Part shown: positions 7,010 to 12,562 of the stretch, piece by piece
Position numbering within the stretch: position 1 is the stretch's first letter
Layout of the letters: the number at the start of each line of letters is the position of its first letter
NCBI GenBank assembly: GCA_030043455.1
Contig: JASHXQ010000126.1
Coordinates: 1 to 12,562, forward strand
Length of the DNA stretch: 12,562 nucleotides
From: Nitrososphaerales archaeon
GTDB lineage: Archaea > Thermoproteota > Nitrososphaeria > Nitrososphaerales > CADDZS01
Direction: 5' to 3'
Made by a program: the position numbers and the translations under genes
Notes under the pieces: generated by a model
What the model saw: the letters and a program-made list of their open reading frames with translations, nothing else
What the model was told of the DNA's origin: nothing
The model's database searches: none

Positions 7010-7117
7010 GTGATCCGTTCTGTCCGAAGTGGGTTCGCTCACATCATCGCCATAATTGCGATCATTATAATAATAATCATAATTTACATTCTAGTTTTTG
7101 GGTTCTCATTGCCTTGA
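7010..7117 (+). CDS. Possible 35-residue single-pass membrane peptide, function unknown
   Basis: From GTG 7010 the frame encodes a basic N-terminus (VIRSVRSG), then a nearly unbroken hydrophobic helix of mostly Ile (FAHIIAIIAIIIIIIII), then YILVFGFSLP and a stop. The same frame is open back to a TTG at 6896, but that part has no membrane or domain character. The basic-then-hydrophobic layout resembles the membrane anchors of the two SBPs in this window, or a pilin-like leader, so it could be a micro-membrane protein or a remnant of an SBP start. Against it: the Ile run comes from an ATA/ATT-rich tract that could be plain AT-rich spacer, the start is GTG without a close Shine-Dalgarno motif, and I know of no family. 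Confidence 0.25.
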   Translation: MIRSVRSGFAHIIAIIAIIIIIIIIYILVFGFSLP

Positions 7118-7250
7118 TTTAGGGAAGAACCACCTGTAGAAAAATTGGTAAATCTGGAGTAACCCGTCGTAACAACTCCCCGAGCGGATGCCAACTTAAC
7201 AAATGATTAGCGACAATCGCAAGTGTCTGTACCCCAAATTACTAGGCCAC

Positions 7251-9383
7251 CTAGCTGTAATAGAGCGTATTGAACCAATACTGCCCAAATTCCGTGGTGT
7301 ACGGACTGTAGATCAGTCCCTGAACATACGGCTGTTTCAGGATGTAATTTGCGGGATTAGGTAGCCAGATGATCGGTGCGTAGCTGTAAGTGATGTTGTA
7401 GATCTGCGCGATGCCCTGAATTCTTGCGGTCATGTTGGTGGAGTAGGCCAGGGAATTGATGATGTTGTTCACGGAAGTGAGGTTCATCCAGGTGTTCACT
7501 ACGATCGGAGTCAGTACGTCGTAGATTTCTTGTAGGATCGGATCGTTCCAGTCCGGGCCCCAGCCGTTGTAGTTCCAGAATACCGGAGTGTTGTCAGGTG
7601 TAGTATAAGTCAGGAATTCTGCGGAAGTCGCACCCTCTGGAGCCATAGGTAGACCGATCTGGGCCAGATCACTCTGCAGAACTGTCAATTGAGTTTCCTC
7701 TACCGGCGTAATTGGGGCAATGTCATACATCTGGATAGGAGCAAGAGTCGGGGCCGAGGGGTTGCCTATCGTCGTACCGTTGGGCAGAGTTATGGAAAAG
7801 TTCTCCTGCATCCCAGCCTGGTTAAGATAACCGATCGCTTCAGTCAGATTGTAGTTGTAGAGGGAGAGATTATCCGGGTTGTAGTACGGTCCCCACTCCG
7901 GAGCAAGCGGTCCCAGAAAATTCTGGGCGTAAACCGTGCCATTAAACGTGTACGAGGCGTCGAGCAACTGGGTGTAGTTGATCGCGTGGACCACCGCGAG
8001 GCGGAAGTCGAGATTGTCAGTAGGATACTTGTCAGTGTTCATTGCAAACATTTCGGTGTTCGGGCCTTCGCCGAGATTGTCGAAGATCTCGTCGAATGTA
8101 GCGTACTGCTTGTACTTGTAGGCATCCCAGGTCTGCCCCAGCACTGAAAAGTCGACATAGGAAAGCTGCGCCTGGTTACTGTCAAACTGTTCCTGCCGCG
8201 AGTTCGATGGCAGCCCCTCGTTGATGATGATCACGGGAATGTGGGGCGGCTCGGCCACTACTGGGTAGTTGCTAGCATTTAGTGCCCAGTAGGTTGGATT
8301 AGCCTTTAGGACGATCGTCGAAAATCCAGTCTGAACCGAAGCTACGTAATAAGGACCAGTTCCAGGACCGCTATTTTCACTGAAATAGGAGTTTGCAGTG
8401 TTTGCCTGAACTCCACCGTTGGCGTCGACGTATGCAGGATCTACAACGTCGGCCCACCACTGCGCGATATCCGTGAGAAAGTAGGGGTACGATTGCAGTT
8501 CGTTGGCTTGAAACGTCATCGGGCCAGTCACGACGTAAGCCTGATGGGGATCCGTCATGATCTGTTGGATGGTAGCGTTGTTGGCGTTAAAGTTGCTGAG
8601 CATATTGTTCAGCACGCTTTCTGCAAGGGTGTAATTGGATGTCACCGGGAGGCCGGTGACATTCTGGATGGCCCCCAAAAGTCCCCAAGGGAGTGACAGG
8701 CCCGTAGTGCCTAGACTGGAGGCATTCTCTGTAACAAACTCAAAGTTCGAGAGTTCAATCGCCTGTCCCATGTACAGGTTCCGTACGAAAGAGAACCACA
8801 CGACGGAGGAGTTCACTGCATGTCCGTTGGAAAAGGTGACGTTCGGTCGCAGGGTGAAGGAGTAATTTGCCTCGCTTGCCGACACGGAATAGTTCTGGGC
8901 GAGTACGGGGACGACTACCCCCGAGGTGGAATTTTCACCCGTGAACTCCACCAGCTCCTGGAACACGCTAATCAGAACCGAATTGTCAGACCAGCCATAA
9001 TCAGCAGTTGCAGGATCCAAAGCGTCTGCAGTGGCGTAATTGGTATCATCGACGAGCTCGCTCCGGTTCTCCGGACCGAAGTTGCTGCTGATGGACGAAG
9101 ATGTAGAAGACGATGAAGATGACGAAGATGACAGACTCGATACGGAAGAAGAGGTAGAGCTCGAGAGAGGGGATGAAGAGGATGAACTTGAAGAGAGGGA
9201 GGAAGAGGAAGATGATGGGGAGGCAGAAGTGCTTTGCGATGTTGTAGTTACAGTGGGACCTGTGACAGTGCTTACGGAGCTTCTTGTTGCAACATAAGCT
9301 CCAGCGGCGATTATGACTATGACAACTATTACAATGACAACAACAATAGCCCTAGCTATCCCCTTTGATCTAAGAGATGTCAA
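7251..9383 (-). CDS. Membrane-anchored ABC-type solute-binding protein (oligopeptide/oligosaccharide family 5)
   Basis: This 710-residue extracytoplasmic receptor belongs to the SBP family 5 (DppA/OppA-like) group, which in archaea binds peptides or oligosaccharides. The layout is a short basic start, a membrane helix AIVVVIVIVVIVIIAAGAYV (12-31), a Ser/Thr stalk (about 48-100), then the two-lobed domain from ALDPATADY on, including VPVLAQNYSVS, YSFTLRPNVTFSNG, GPGTGPYYVASV, IVLKANPTYWALN, DFRLAVVHAINYTQLL and a C-terminus ending FGQYWFNTLYYS. I count about 20 N-x-S/T sequons and no cysteine at all, so it is probably heavily glycosylated and held by its N-terminal helix, not by a lipid. The start is TTG 9383, 29 bases after a CTTAAA box. 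It lies 61 bases downstream of the FGD-like gene on the same strand. No permease or ATPase follows, since the next genes are convergent. The solute is unknown. Confidence 0.9.
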   Translation of the reverse strand: MTSLRSKGIARAIVVVIVIVVIVIIAAGAYVATRSSVSTVTGPTVTTTSQSTSASPSSSSSSLSSSSSSSSPLSSSTSSSVSSLSSSSSSSSSTSSSISSNFGPENRSELVDDTNYATADALDPATADYGWSDNSVLISVFQELVEFTGENSTSGVVVPVLAQNYSVSASEANYSFTLRPNVTFSNGHAVNSSVVWFSFVRNLYMGQAIELSNFEFVTENASSLGTTGLSLPWGLLGAIQNVTGLPVTSNYTLAESVLNNMLSNFNANNATIQQIMTDPHQAYVVTGPMTFQANELQSYPYFLTDIAQWWADVVDPAYVDANGGVQANTANSYFSENSGPGTGPYYVASVQTGFSTIVLKANPTYWALNASNYPVVAEPPHIPVIIINEGLPSNSRQEQFDSNQAQLSYVDFSVLGQTWDAYKYKQYATFDEIFDNLGEGPNTEMFAMNTDKYPTDNLDFRLAVVHAINYTQLLDASYTFNGTVYAQNFLGPLAPEWGPYYNPDNLSLYNYNLTEAIGYLNQAGMQENFSITLPNGTTIGNPSAPTLAPIQMYDIAPITPVEETQLTVLQSDLAQIGLPMAPEGATSAEFLTYTTPDNTPVFWNYNGWGPDWNDPILQEIYDVLTPIVVNTWMNLTSVNNIINSLAYSTNMTARIQGIAQIYNITYSYAPIIWLPNPANYILKQPYVQGLIYSPYTTEFGQYWFNTLYYS
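9084..9242 (-). repeat. Serine-stalk low-complexity coding tract in the SBP gene
   Basis: Residues 48-100 of the SBP are almost all Ser with a few Thr, Leu, Pro, Val and Ala. The codons are a mixture of TCT, TCA, TCC, TCG and AGC, not one repeated triplet, so the composition is kept at protein level and is not a recent single-unit slippage product. The + strand here is purine-rich and gives a spurious acidic open frame. Confidence 0.8.
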
Positions 9384-9411
9384 ATTCTTGGGCTTCCGCT
9401 AGCCCGTTTGA

Positions 9412-9417
9412 TTTAAG
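9412..9417 (-). promoter_or_regulatory. TATA-like box for the - strand SBP gene
   Basis: On the - strand CTTAAA (in the context CCTTAAATC) ends 29 bases before the TTG start at 9383. That spacing places the transcription start at or within a few bases of the start codon, the leaderless pattern common in archaea, and matches the spacing at the zinc-finger and second SBP genes. It lies in the 61-base gap after the FGD-like gene, so the SBP gene could be transcribed on its own. Confidence 0.45.
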
Positions 9418-9444
9418 GTTTTAACGAAAAGCCCTTCTAGAAAA

Positions 9445-10443
9445 TTACTTTTTGAAGTTAGGGCGGATTTCCTTTTCGTAAACTTTCATGAACTTCTCCT
9501 GGCTCGGACTAGAGGAGGTAATGTGAATCCCTGTGAATCCCAGTCTCGAGTACCTCTCGATAGCTCTTATGATCGGTTCACTCGAGGTCGAGATGACCCA
9601 AATTTTCGCAAGTTCTTGATCTCCCACAAACCTACCATGCTCCTCTACAGTTCGTGGATCGTAGACTCCGAGGTTGAAGAAGATCGGCATCACATTCCCC
9701 GCCCAAGGCCGGACGGATTGCACCGCTTTGTCGTAGTCCTCGTCGTAGGACACCTGGAGCTCCACGTTCCTTTCAAAGGTTCCTGGGTCTTTCATGGAGG
9801 ATTTTAATCCACGATCAACGGCAGGGAAAATCAGGTCTTTGAAGTAGGAATCCTCGGGATTCGTAATGGTGAGCAGACCATCTCCCACGCGGCCGGCGAG
9901 TTCCGCAGCTTTAGGTCCGGACGCAGCAACGAAGATCGGGATTTTTTGTTTAGGCGGAGTATACAGTTTTGCCCTCCTGAGGCGGTAGTAAGATCCTTTG
10001 TGTGAGATGAGATCCCCCGTCCAGAGCTTGCGGATAATCTCGATCGCTTCTTCCAGTCTCTGGAGCCTTTCGGCATGCTGGGGCCACTCATATCCCAGAG
10101 GCATCTCATTTAGGGCTTCGCCCGTGCCCAAAGAAAGAAAGATCCGTCCGGGGTACATGTAATCCAAAGTAGCAAAAGCCTGCGCAACCAGCCCCGGATG
10201 ATAGCGAAAGGTGGGGCAGGTCAGTCCTGTTCCATATTTGATCTTCTGTGTAGCTTGAGCCGCTGCCCCCAGCCAGCTCCACGCAAAGCAGCAAGACGCT
10301 TCGGTGTGATACCAGGGCAGGAAATGATCGCTCGCCCAGATCGACTCAAACCCGTACTTCTCAGCAAGCACTGCATGCTTCAAGGCCACATCGGGCTGGA
10401 ACTGCTCGAGCGACATTTGATATCCTAATTCAATTTCTTTCAT
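9445..10443 (-). CDS. F420-dependent glucose-6-phosphate dehydrogenase-like (FGD/LLM family) oxidoreductase
   Basis: This 332-residue (beta/alpha)8 enzyme of the luciferase-like family uses the deazaflavin cofactor F420. It aligns almost end to end with Mycobacterium FGD1 (336 residues). Catalytic and cofactor residues sit at the same numbers: E13, D39-H40 in ASDHFLPW, W44, PTFRYHP (77-83), and E109 in GTGEALNE (106-113), with the YPGRIFLSLG strand before it. VAASGPKAAELAGRVGDG (172-189) is the typical phosphate/cofactor loop. The residues that hold the phosphate of glucose-6-phosphate in FGD1 (K198, K259, R283) appear replaced (about L204, N257, I281), so the substrate is probably different. 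The start is ATG 10443 with AGGGGAG five bases upstream. The SBP gene follows 61 bases downstream on the same strand, which may hint at a shared, perhaps sugar-related, role. Assigning it as a true G6P dehydrogenase would go too far. Confidence 0.92.
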   Translation of the reverse strand: MKEIELGYQMSLEQFQPDVALKHAVLAEKYGFESIWASDHFLPWYHTEASCCFAWSWLGAAAQATQKIKYGTGLTCPTFRYHPGLVAQAFATLDYMYPGRIFLSLGTGEALNEMPLGYEWPQHAERLQRLEEAIEIIRKLWTGDLISHKGSYYRLRRAKLYTPPKQKIPIFVAASGPKAAELAGRVGDGLLTITNPEDSYFKDLIFPAVDRGLKSSMKDPGTFERNVELQVSYDEDYDKAVQSVRPWAGNVMPIFFNLGVYDPRTVEEHGRFVGDQELAKIWVISTSSEPIIRAIERYSRLGFTGIHITSSSPSQEKFMKVYEKEIRPNFKK

Positions 10444-10448
10444 ATTTT

Positions 10449-10455
10449 CTCCCCT
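10449..10455 (-). promoter_or_regulatory. Shine-Dalgarno site of the FGD-like gene
   Basis: The - strand reads AGGGGAG, then AAAAT, then ATG (10443). The five-base spacing and the purine run make this the clearest ribosome binding site in the window, and it fixes the start. It contrasts with the apparently leaderless neighbours. Confidence 0.6.
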
Positions 10456-10541
10456 ATTGGAAATTGAGTTGACTTATCCCAAGAAGTACTGTTAACAATT
10501 TTTCGAGCTCCCATTTCCAAAGTTCTGGATTTTCCGAGGAT

Positions 10542-10547
10542 CTTTAT
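10542..10547 (+). promoter_or_regulatory. TATA-like box for the zinc-finger microprotein gene
   Basis: TTTATA in the context TCTTTATACGG ends 29 bases before ATG 10576. This implies a nearly leaderless transcript and argues for ATG 10576 over the in-frame GTG 10561, which would lie upstream of the predicted transcription start. The AAGGAGGA directly in front of the ATG has no spacer, so it is unlikely to act as the ribosome binding site for it. Confidence 0.5.
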
Positions 10548-10575
10548 ACGGACAAACAATGTGACCCAAGGAGGA

Positions 10576-10698
10576 ATGCCCATATGTCCAAAATGTGGTA
10601 AATCAATCAGCGATTCGAAGATCCGTAGACACATCCGCAGATGTGGTACCTCGCACAAAAAAGAGCCCCGACCTTTCAAACAGACTACAATGTGGTAA
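10576..10698 (+). CDS. 40-residue C2HC/C2H2-type zinc-finger microprotein
   Basis: From ATG 10576 the frame gives MPICPKCGKSISDSKIRRHI and then RRCGTSHKKEPRPFKQTTMW, ending at TAA 10696-10698. C4-x2-C7 followed by H19-x3-C23 (or H27 as the last ligand) is a compact zinc-finger pattern: a CPxCG knuckle, then a basic helix. Thirteen of the 40 residues are Lys, Arg or His, which fits nucleic-acid binding. Possible roles are a small transcription factor or a ribosome- or RNA-associated protein; no partner is shown by the sequence. It has its own TATA-like box, diverges from the FGD-like gene (133 bases between the starts), and precedes the second SBP gene by 276 bases. The coding assignment rests on the motif and the promoter spacing. 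Confidence 0.72.
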   Translation: MPICPKCGKSISDSKIRRHIRRCGTSHKKEPRPFKQTTMW

Positions 10699-10756
10699 AT
10701 CTCCTTCCAACACGTAGTGTGACATATCTAAGGGCTATGGGGCCGACTCGGCGGGA

Positions 10757-10960
10757 GTGCCTAATTTCCTGTCCCCTTCGGATAAGGTCTCGCGTTATCT
10801 TGAGTTAAACAAAAACGTTGAGCGGCCCGGCCTTCCAAAACTTCGGGCCAAACTTTTCGTTTCCTTGATGAGCCTTATCGACCTAGGCCAATATCCCGGT
10901 CGAGTGCCGCGCGAAACTTTCTGTGTCAATGGTAACAAGGCTTTTATGGGAAATCACTAG
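10757..10960 (+). CDS. Doubtful 67-residue hypothetical protein
   Basis: The frame from GTG 10757 reads MPNFLSPSDKVSRYLELNKN at its start and ends NGNKAFMGNH. It has mixed charge (pI probably basic), no signal peptide, no membrane helix, and no motif I know. Codon choice is unremarkable and compatible with coding. An ATATCTA stretch at 10724-10730 ends 27 bases before the GTG, the same spacing as the other apparent leaderless promoters here, which is the main point in its favour. Against it are the lack of an ATG, the hairpin inside it, and the overlap of its 3' end with the SBP promoter. It could equally be non-coding or an untranslated RNA. Confidence 0.2.
   Translation: MPNFLSPSDKVSRYLELNKNVERPGLPKLRAKLFVSLMSLIDLGQYPGRVPRETFCVNGNKAFMGNH
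10942..10947 (+). promoter_or_regulatory. TATA-like box for the second SBP gene
   Basis: TTTTAT in GGCTTTTATGGG ends 28 bases before ATG 10975, again the leaderless spacing. No Shine-Dalgarno motif stands before the ATG (the bases are GCGAACCATAGTT), which agrees with leaderless initiation. Confidence 0.5.
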
Positions 10961-10974
10961 GGCGAACCATAGTT

Positions 10975-12562
10975 ATGTTCTCCTCACGGAAATCTAAAGT
11001 GAAAAGAGCACTTGGTAGAGCGGCGTTAATCGTCGTTGTTGTTGTAATCATTATCATCATAGCAGCCGGCGGAATTTACGCTCTTACTGTAAAGTCGACG
11101 ACTCCAACGACTACCACCACATCTTCCATTGTGACGACCTCTTCGTCAGCTCCTCCCACGACTTCCAGCTCAGTGGCCCCGCCCACGACCTCAATGAGTT
11201 CTTCGGCCCCTGCAGTTACGACCACAACTTCCAGTGTAACAGGTCCAACTACTCCTACGACGACCACGAGTACATCAGTTTCATCGTCACTTCAACCTGC
11301 GAACATGAGTCAACTGACAGATGAGCTTGCAACTTCTATTCCTTCTTCGTCTGCGACGCCCGATGCCCTAGATCCTGGTTCGGCTTTCTTCACTTTCGAC
11401 GGTCCGGTCATGGCAAATGTTTTCCAAGAGTTGGTAACTTACGATGGTAATGACACAACCACCCTGGTCCCCGTTCTTGCATCAAACTGGACGATTTCTG
11501 CAAACTCTCAAACCTACACTTTTGAGATGCGCCCCAACGTCTGGTTTTCCAACATGGATCCTATCAATGCCTATACTGCGTGGTTTAGCTTCGTAAGGAC
11601 GATCTACGAAAATGCTCCGTCAGGAGTGGCTGGATCGAATTACAATGAACTGACGGAAAACCTCACTGCCAATCCTCCAGATGCAGAGCTACCTGTTGGC
11701 ACTTGTAGCGCAGTTGCGAGCCTTGGTGGAAATTTTGCTTCTGCCAATGGAAGCAGTATTGCAGACGTTAACCTTTGTGTTTCCGTAATGAACAATATGC
11801 TGTCTAACTTCAGCCCCAGCAACACGACGCAGGATCAAATCATGGGTTATGCGGGACAGAGCTATCAGGCAACCAATAGTTCGACCTTCGTAGTGCATTT
11901 GATGTCTCCTTATTCCTTCTTTGGTTTCGACATCGGAGCTATGTGGGGCGCAATCGTGGATCCCGTATTTGTAGATGCTCACGGAGGAGTCCAGAACAAT
12001 ACTGTGAATTCCTATTTCGATGCTAACGGTGGTCCAGGTTCAGGACCGTACGAAATCGCCAGTGTCGGCGCGGGTTACATCCCCATCGTGCTAAAAGCCA
12101 ACCCGAACTACTGGGCGGATAACGTTTCAGGGTTGGCCCCTGTTCTGCAACCTGCTCACATCAACACGATCATCATTCAATACGGTGCCAGTCAACTGGA
12201 CCAGATCAACACGTTCGGGACTAACGAAGCACAGATCTCTTGGGTGGCACCTCCGTATCTTCAGCAGATGTACAACGCTTACCAGTACAAGAGTCAGTAC
12301 ACGATCAACGATCTATTACTGAATGCAGGCTACGCGCCATCTTTCTTCTACGTGGCCTCCAATACCCAAGTCTTCCCCACGAATATTACTGATTTCAGGC
12401 TCGCTGTCGCCCACTCTGTAAATATGAGTGAAGAAATCGCGGACACGTACACGAACCCCATCACCGGCCAGGCCCTTGCCGAGAACTACCTCGGACCAAT
12501 GCTCCAACAGAATGGGCAGTACTACGACCCAGGAGGGCTTCCTCCCTATCAGGTGAACATTA
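10975..12562 (+). CDS. Second membrane-anchored ABC-type solute-binding protein, family 5 (3' end outside window)
   Basis: From ATG 10975 the frame is open for 529 codons to the window edge. The start is very basic (MFSSRKSKVKRALGR), followed by a membrane helix AALIVVVVVIIIIIAAGGIY (16-35), a Thr/Ser/Pro stalk (about 41-105), and then the family 5 binding domain: ATPDALDPGSAFF, VPVLASNWTIS, YTFEMRPNVWFSN, GPGSGPYEIASVG, IVLKANPNYWADN and DFRLAVAHSVNMSEEI. Many blocks match the - strand SBP in order, so the two are paralogues. It has about 12 N-x-S/T sequons and just two cysteines (C244, C268), possibly a disulphide; the other SBP has none. Normal length would be about 700 residues, so roughly a quarter is missing. 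Permease genes might follow outside the window. The ligand is unknown. Confidence 0.9.
   Translation, partial: MFSSRKSKVKRALGRAALIVVVVVIIIIIAAGGIYALTVKSTTPTTTTTSSIVTTSSSAPPTTSSSVAPPTTSMSSSAPAVTTTTSSVTGPTTPTTTTSTSVSSSLQPANMSQLTDELATSIPSSSATPDALDPGSAFFTFDGPVMANVFQELVTYDGNDTTTLVPVLASNWTISANSQTYTFEMRPNVWFSNMDPINAYTAWFSFVRTIYENAPSGVAGSNYNELTENLTANPPDAELPVGTCSAVASLGGNFASANGSSIADVNLCVSVMNNMLSNFSPSNTTQDQIMGYAGQSYQATNSSTFVVHLMSPYSFFGFDIGAMWGAIVDPVFVDAHGGVQNNTVNSYFDANGGPGSGPYEIASVGAGYIPIVLKANPNYWADNVSGLAPVLQPAHINTIIIQYGASQLDQINTFGTNEAQISWVAPPYLQQMYNAYQYKSQYTINDLLLNAGYAPSFFYVASNTQVFPTNITDFRLAVAHSVNMSEEIADTYTNPITGQALAENYLGPMLQQNGQYYDPGGLPPYQVNI
11095..11289 (+). repeat. Thr/Ser-rich stalk tract in the second SBP gene
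   Basis: Residues 41-105 are dominated by Thr, Ser, Pro, Ala and Val, with TTTTT and SSS clusters and loose TTSSSxAPPTTS-like units. Such stalks usually span the cell wall or S-layer space and carry O-glycans. The opposite strand has a spurious Val/Glu-rich open frame here. Confidence 0.7.

Larger units (their letters stand above)
6881..7250. other. 370-base intergenic region between rps30e and the convergent SBP gene
   Basis: No conserved gene or RNA is recognisable. The stretch holds the T-rich site just after rps30e, a possible short isoleucine-rich ORF (7010-7117) built on the AT-rich tract 7051-7090, T5 on the + strand at 7094-7098, and A5 (U5 for the - strand) at 7140-7144. A small perfect inverted repeat CTAGG-cca-CCTAG (7242-7254) covers the stop codon of the - strand SBP gene. 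I looked for tRNA arms, C/D boxes and longer repeats and found none that hold up. Confidence 0.4.
10699..10974 (+). other. 276-base region between the zinc-finger gene and the second SBP gene
   Basis: No known gene or RNA family is recognised. It contains a possible small ORF (10757-10960), a hairpin with six perfect GC-rich pairs, GGCCCG (10824-10829) with CGGGCC (10844-10849), then the T-rich AAACTTTTCGTTTCC, a small CCTT/AAGG stem in CCTTCGGATAAGG, and the promoter of the SBP gene near the end. It is too GC-rich and too structured to be an obvious empty spacer. A structured RNA is possible but I can match it to none. Confidence 0.4.

Noticed and set aside
7020..7070. Possible C/D-box guide RNA on the - strand (GATGATG near 7040-7046)
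   Set aside because: Box C is imperfect and no box D (CTGA) or C'/D' pair lies at a suitable distance.
7689..8147. 152-codon + strand frame opposite the SBP gene
   Set aside because: It is fully antisense to a well-supported coding region and its Arg/Val-rich product has no recognisable motif.
9040..9297. Acidic Glu/Asp-rich open frame on the + strand
   Set aside because: It is the antisense of the polyserine stalk codons of the SBP gene; Ser codons read backwards give GAT/GAA/GAG/GAC. It has no independent support.
10561..10575. GTG 10561 as the start of the zinc-finger gene
   Set aside because: It would lie only 13 bases past the TATA-like box, upstream of the expected transcription start. 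ATG 10576 fits the spacing.
10440..10679. - strand open frame of 79 codons upstream of the FGD-like gene
   Set aside because: It overlaps the zinc-finger gene antisense, has no motif, and would cover the Shine-Dalgarno and start of the FGD-like gene in another frame.
11076..11267. Val/Glu-rich open frame on the - strand
   Set aside because: It is the antisense of the Thr/Ser stalk of the second SBP; it is low complexity with no domain.

Overview
The window comes from an archaeon, most likely of the TACK superphylum. The evidence is a fibrillarin/Nop5 pair (C/D-box RNP core), an archaeal-type Trm1, a THEP1-family NTPase, an archaeal RNase HII, and a 55-residue gene for ribosomal protein S30e, which as far as I recall is found in Crenarchaeota, Thaumarchaeota and relatives but not in Euryarchaeota. 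TATA-like boxes about 28-29 bases before several start codons suggest leaderless transcripts, which is also archaeal. I cannot place it more finely. A heterotrophic, non-ammonia-oxidising Nitrososphaerota-type lineage is only a guess from the peptide/sugar binding proteins and the F420 enzyme.

Positions 1-6880 hold conserved informational and core-metabolic genes. They are the 3' part of a FtsJ/RlmE rRNA methyltransferase (+), which overlaps the 3' end of trm1 (-) tail to tail by 119 bases. Then come a THEP1 NTPase and RNase HII as a coupled pair (+), and fibrillarin and Nop5 as an operon on the - strand (nop5 first, flpA overlapping its end), with a likely two-way terminator between rnhB and flpA. 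Last are pyrD-pyrK (+), the two subunits of a class 1B dihydroorotate dehydrogenase, followed by rps30e (+).

Positions 6881-12562 look like accessory content. After a 370-base gap that may encode one tiny isoleucine-rich membrane peptide, the - strand carries an FGD-like F420-dependent oxidoreductase followed downstream by a large membrane-anchored solute-binding protein (SBP) of the oligopeptide/oligosaccharide ABC family. On the + strand, diverging from these, are a 40-residue zinc-finger microprotein, an unexplained 276-base stretch, and a second SBP that runs off the window end. The two SBPs are clear paralogues sharing an N-terminal membrane anchor, a long Ser/Thr-rich stalk and many N-glycosylation sequons. 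No permease or ATPase gene is visible.

The most useful observations are: (i) the FGD-like enzyme keeps the F420 and catalytic residues but appears to have lost the glucose-6-phosphate-binding residues; (ii) the overlooked zinc-finger microprotein; (iii) a pyrK whose conserved N-terminus extends upstream of its only standard start codon; (iv) the antisense overlap of the rlmE tail and trm1; and (v) the paralogous, divergently oriented SBPs. I see no transposon, CRISPR array, tRNA or rRNA gene, and no strong case for a wholly new system.
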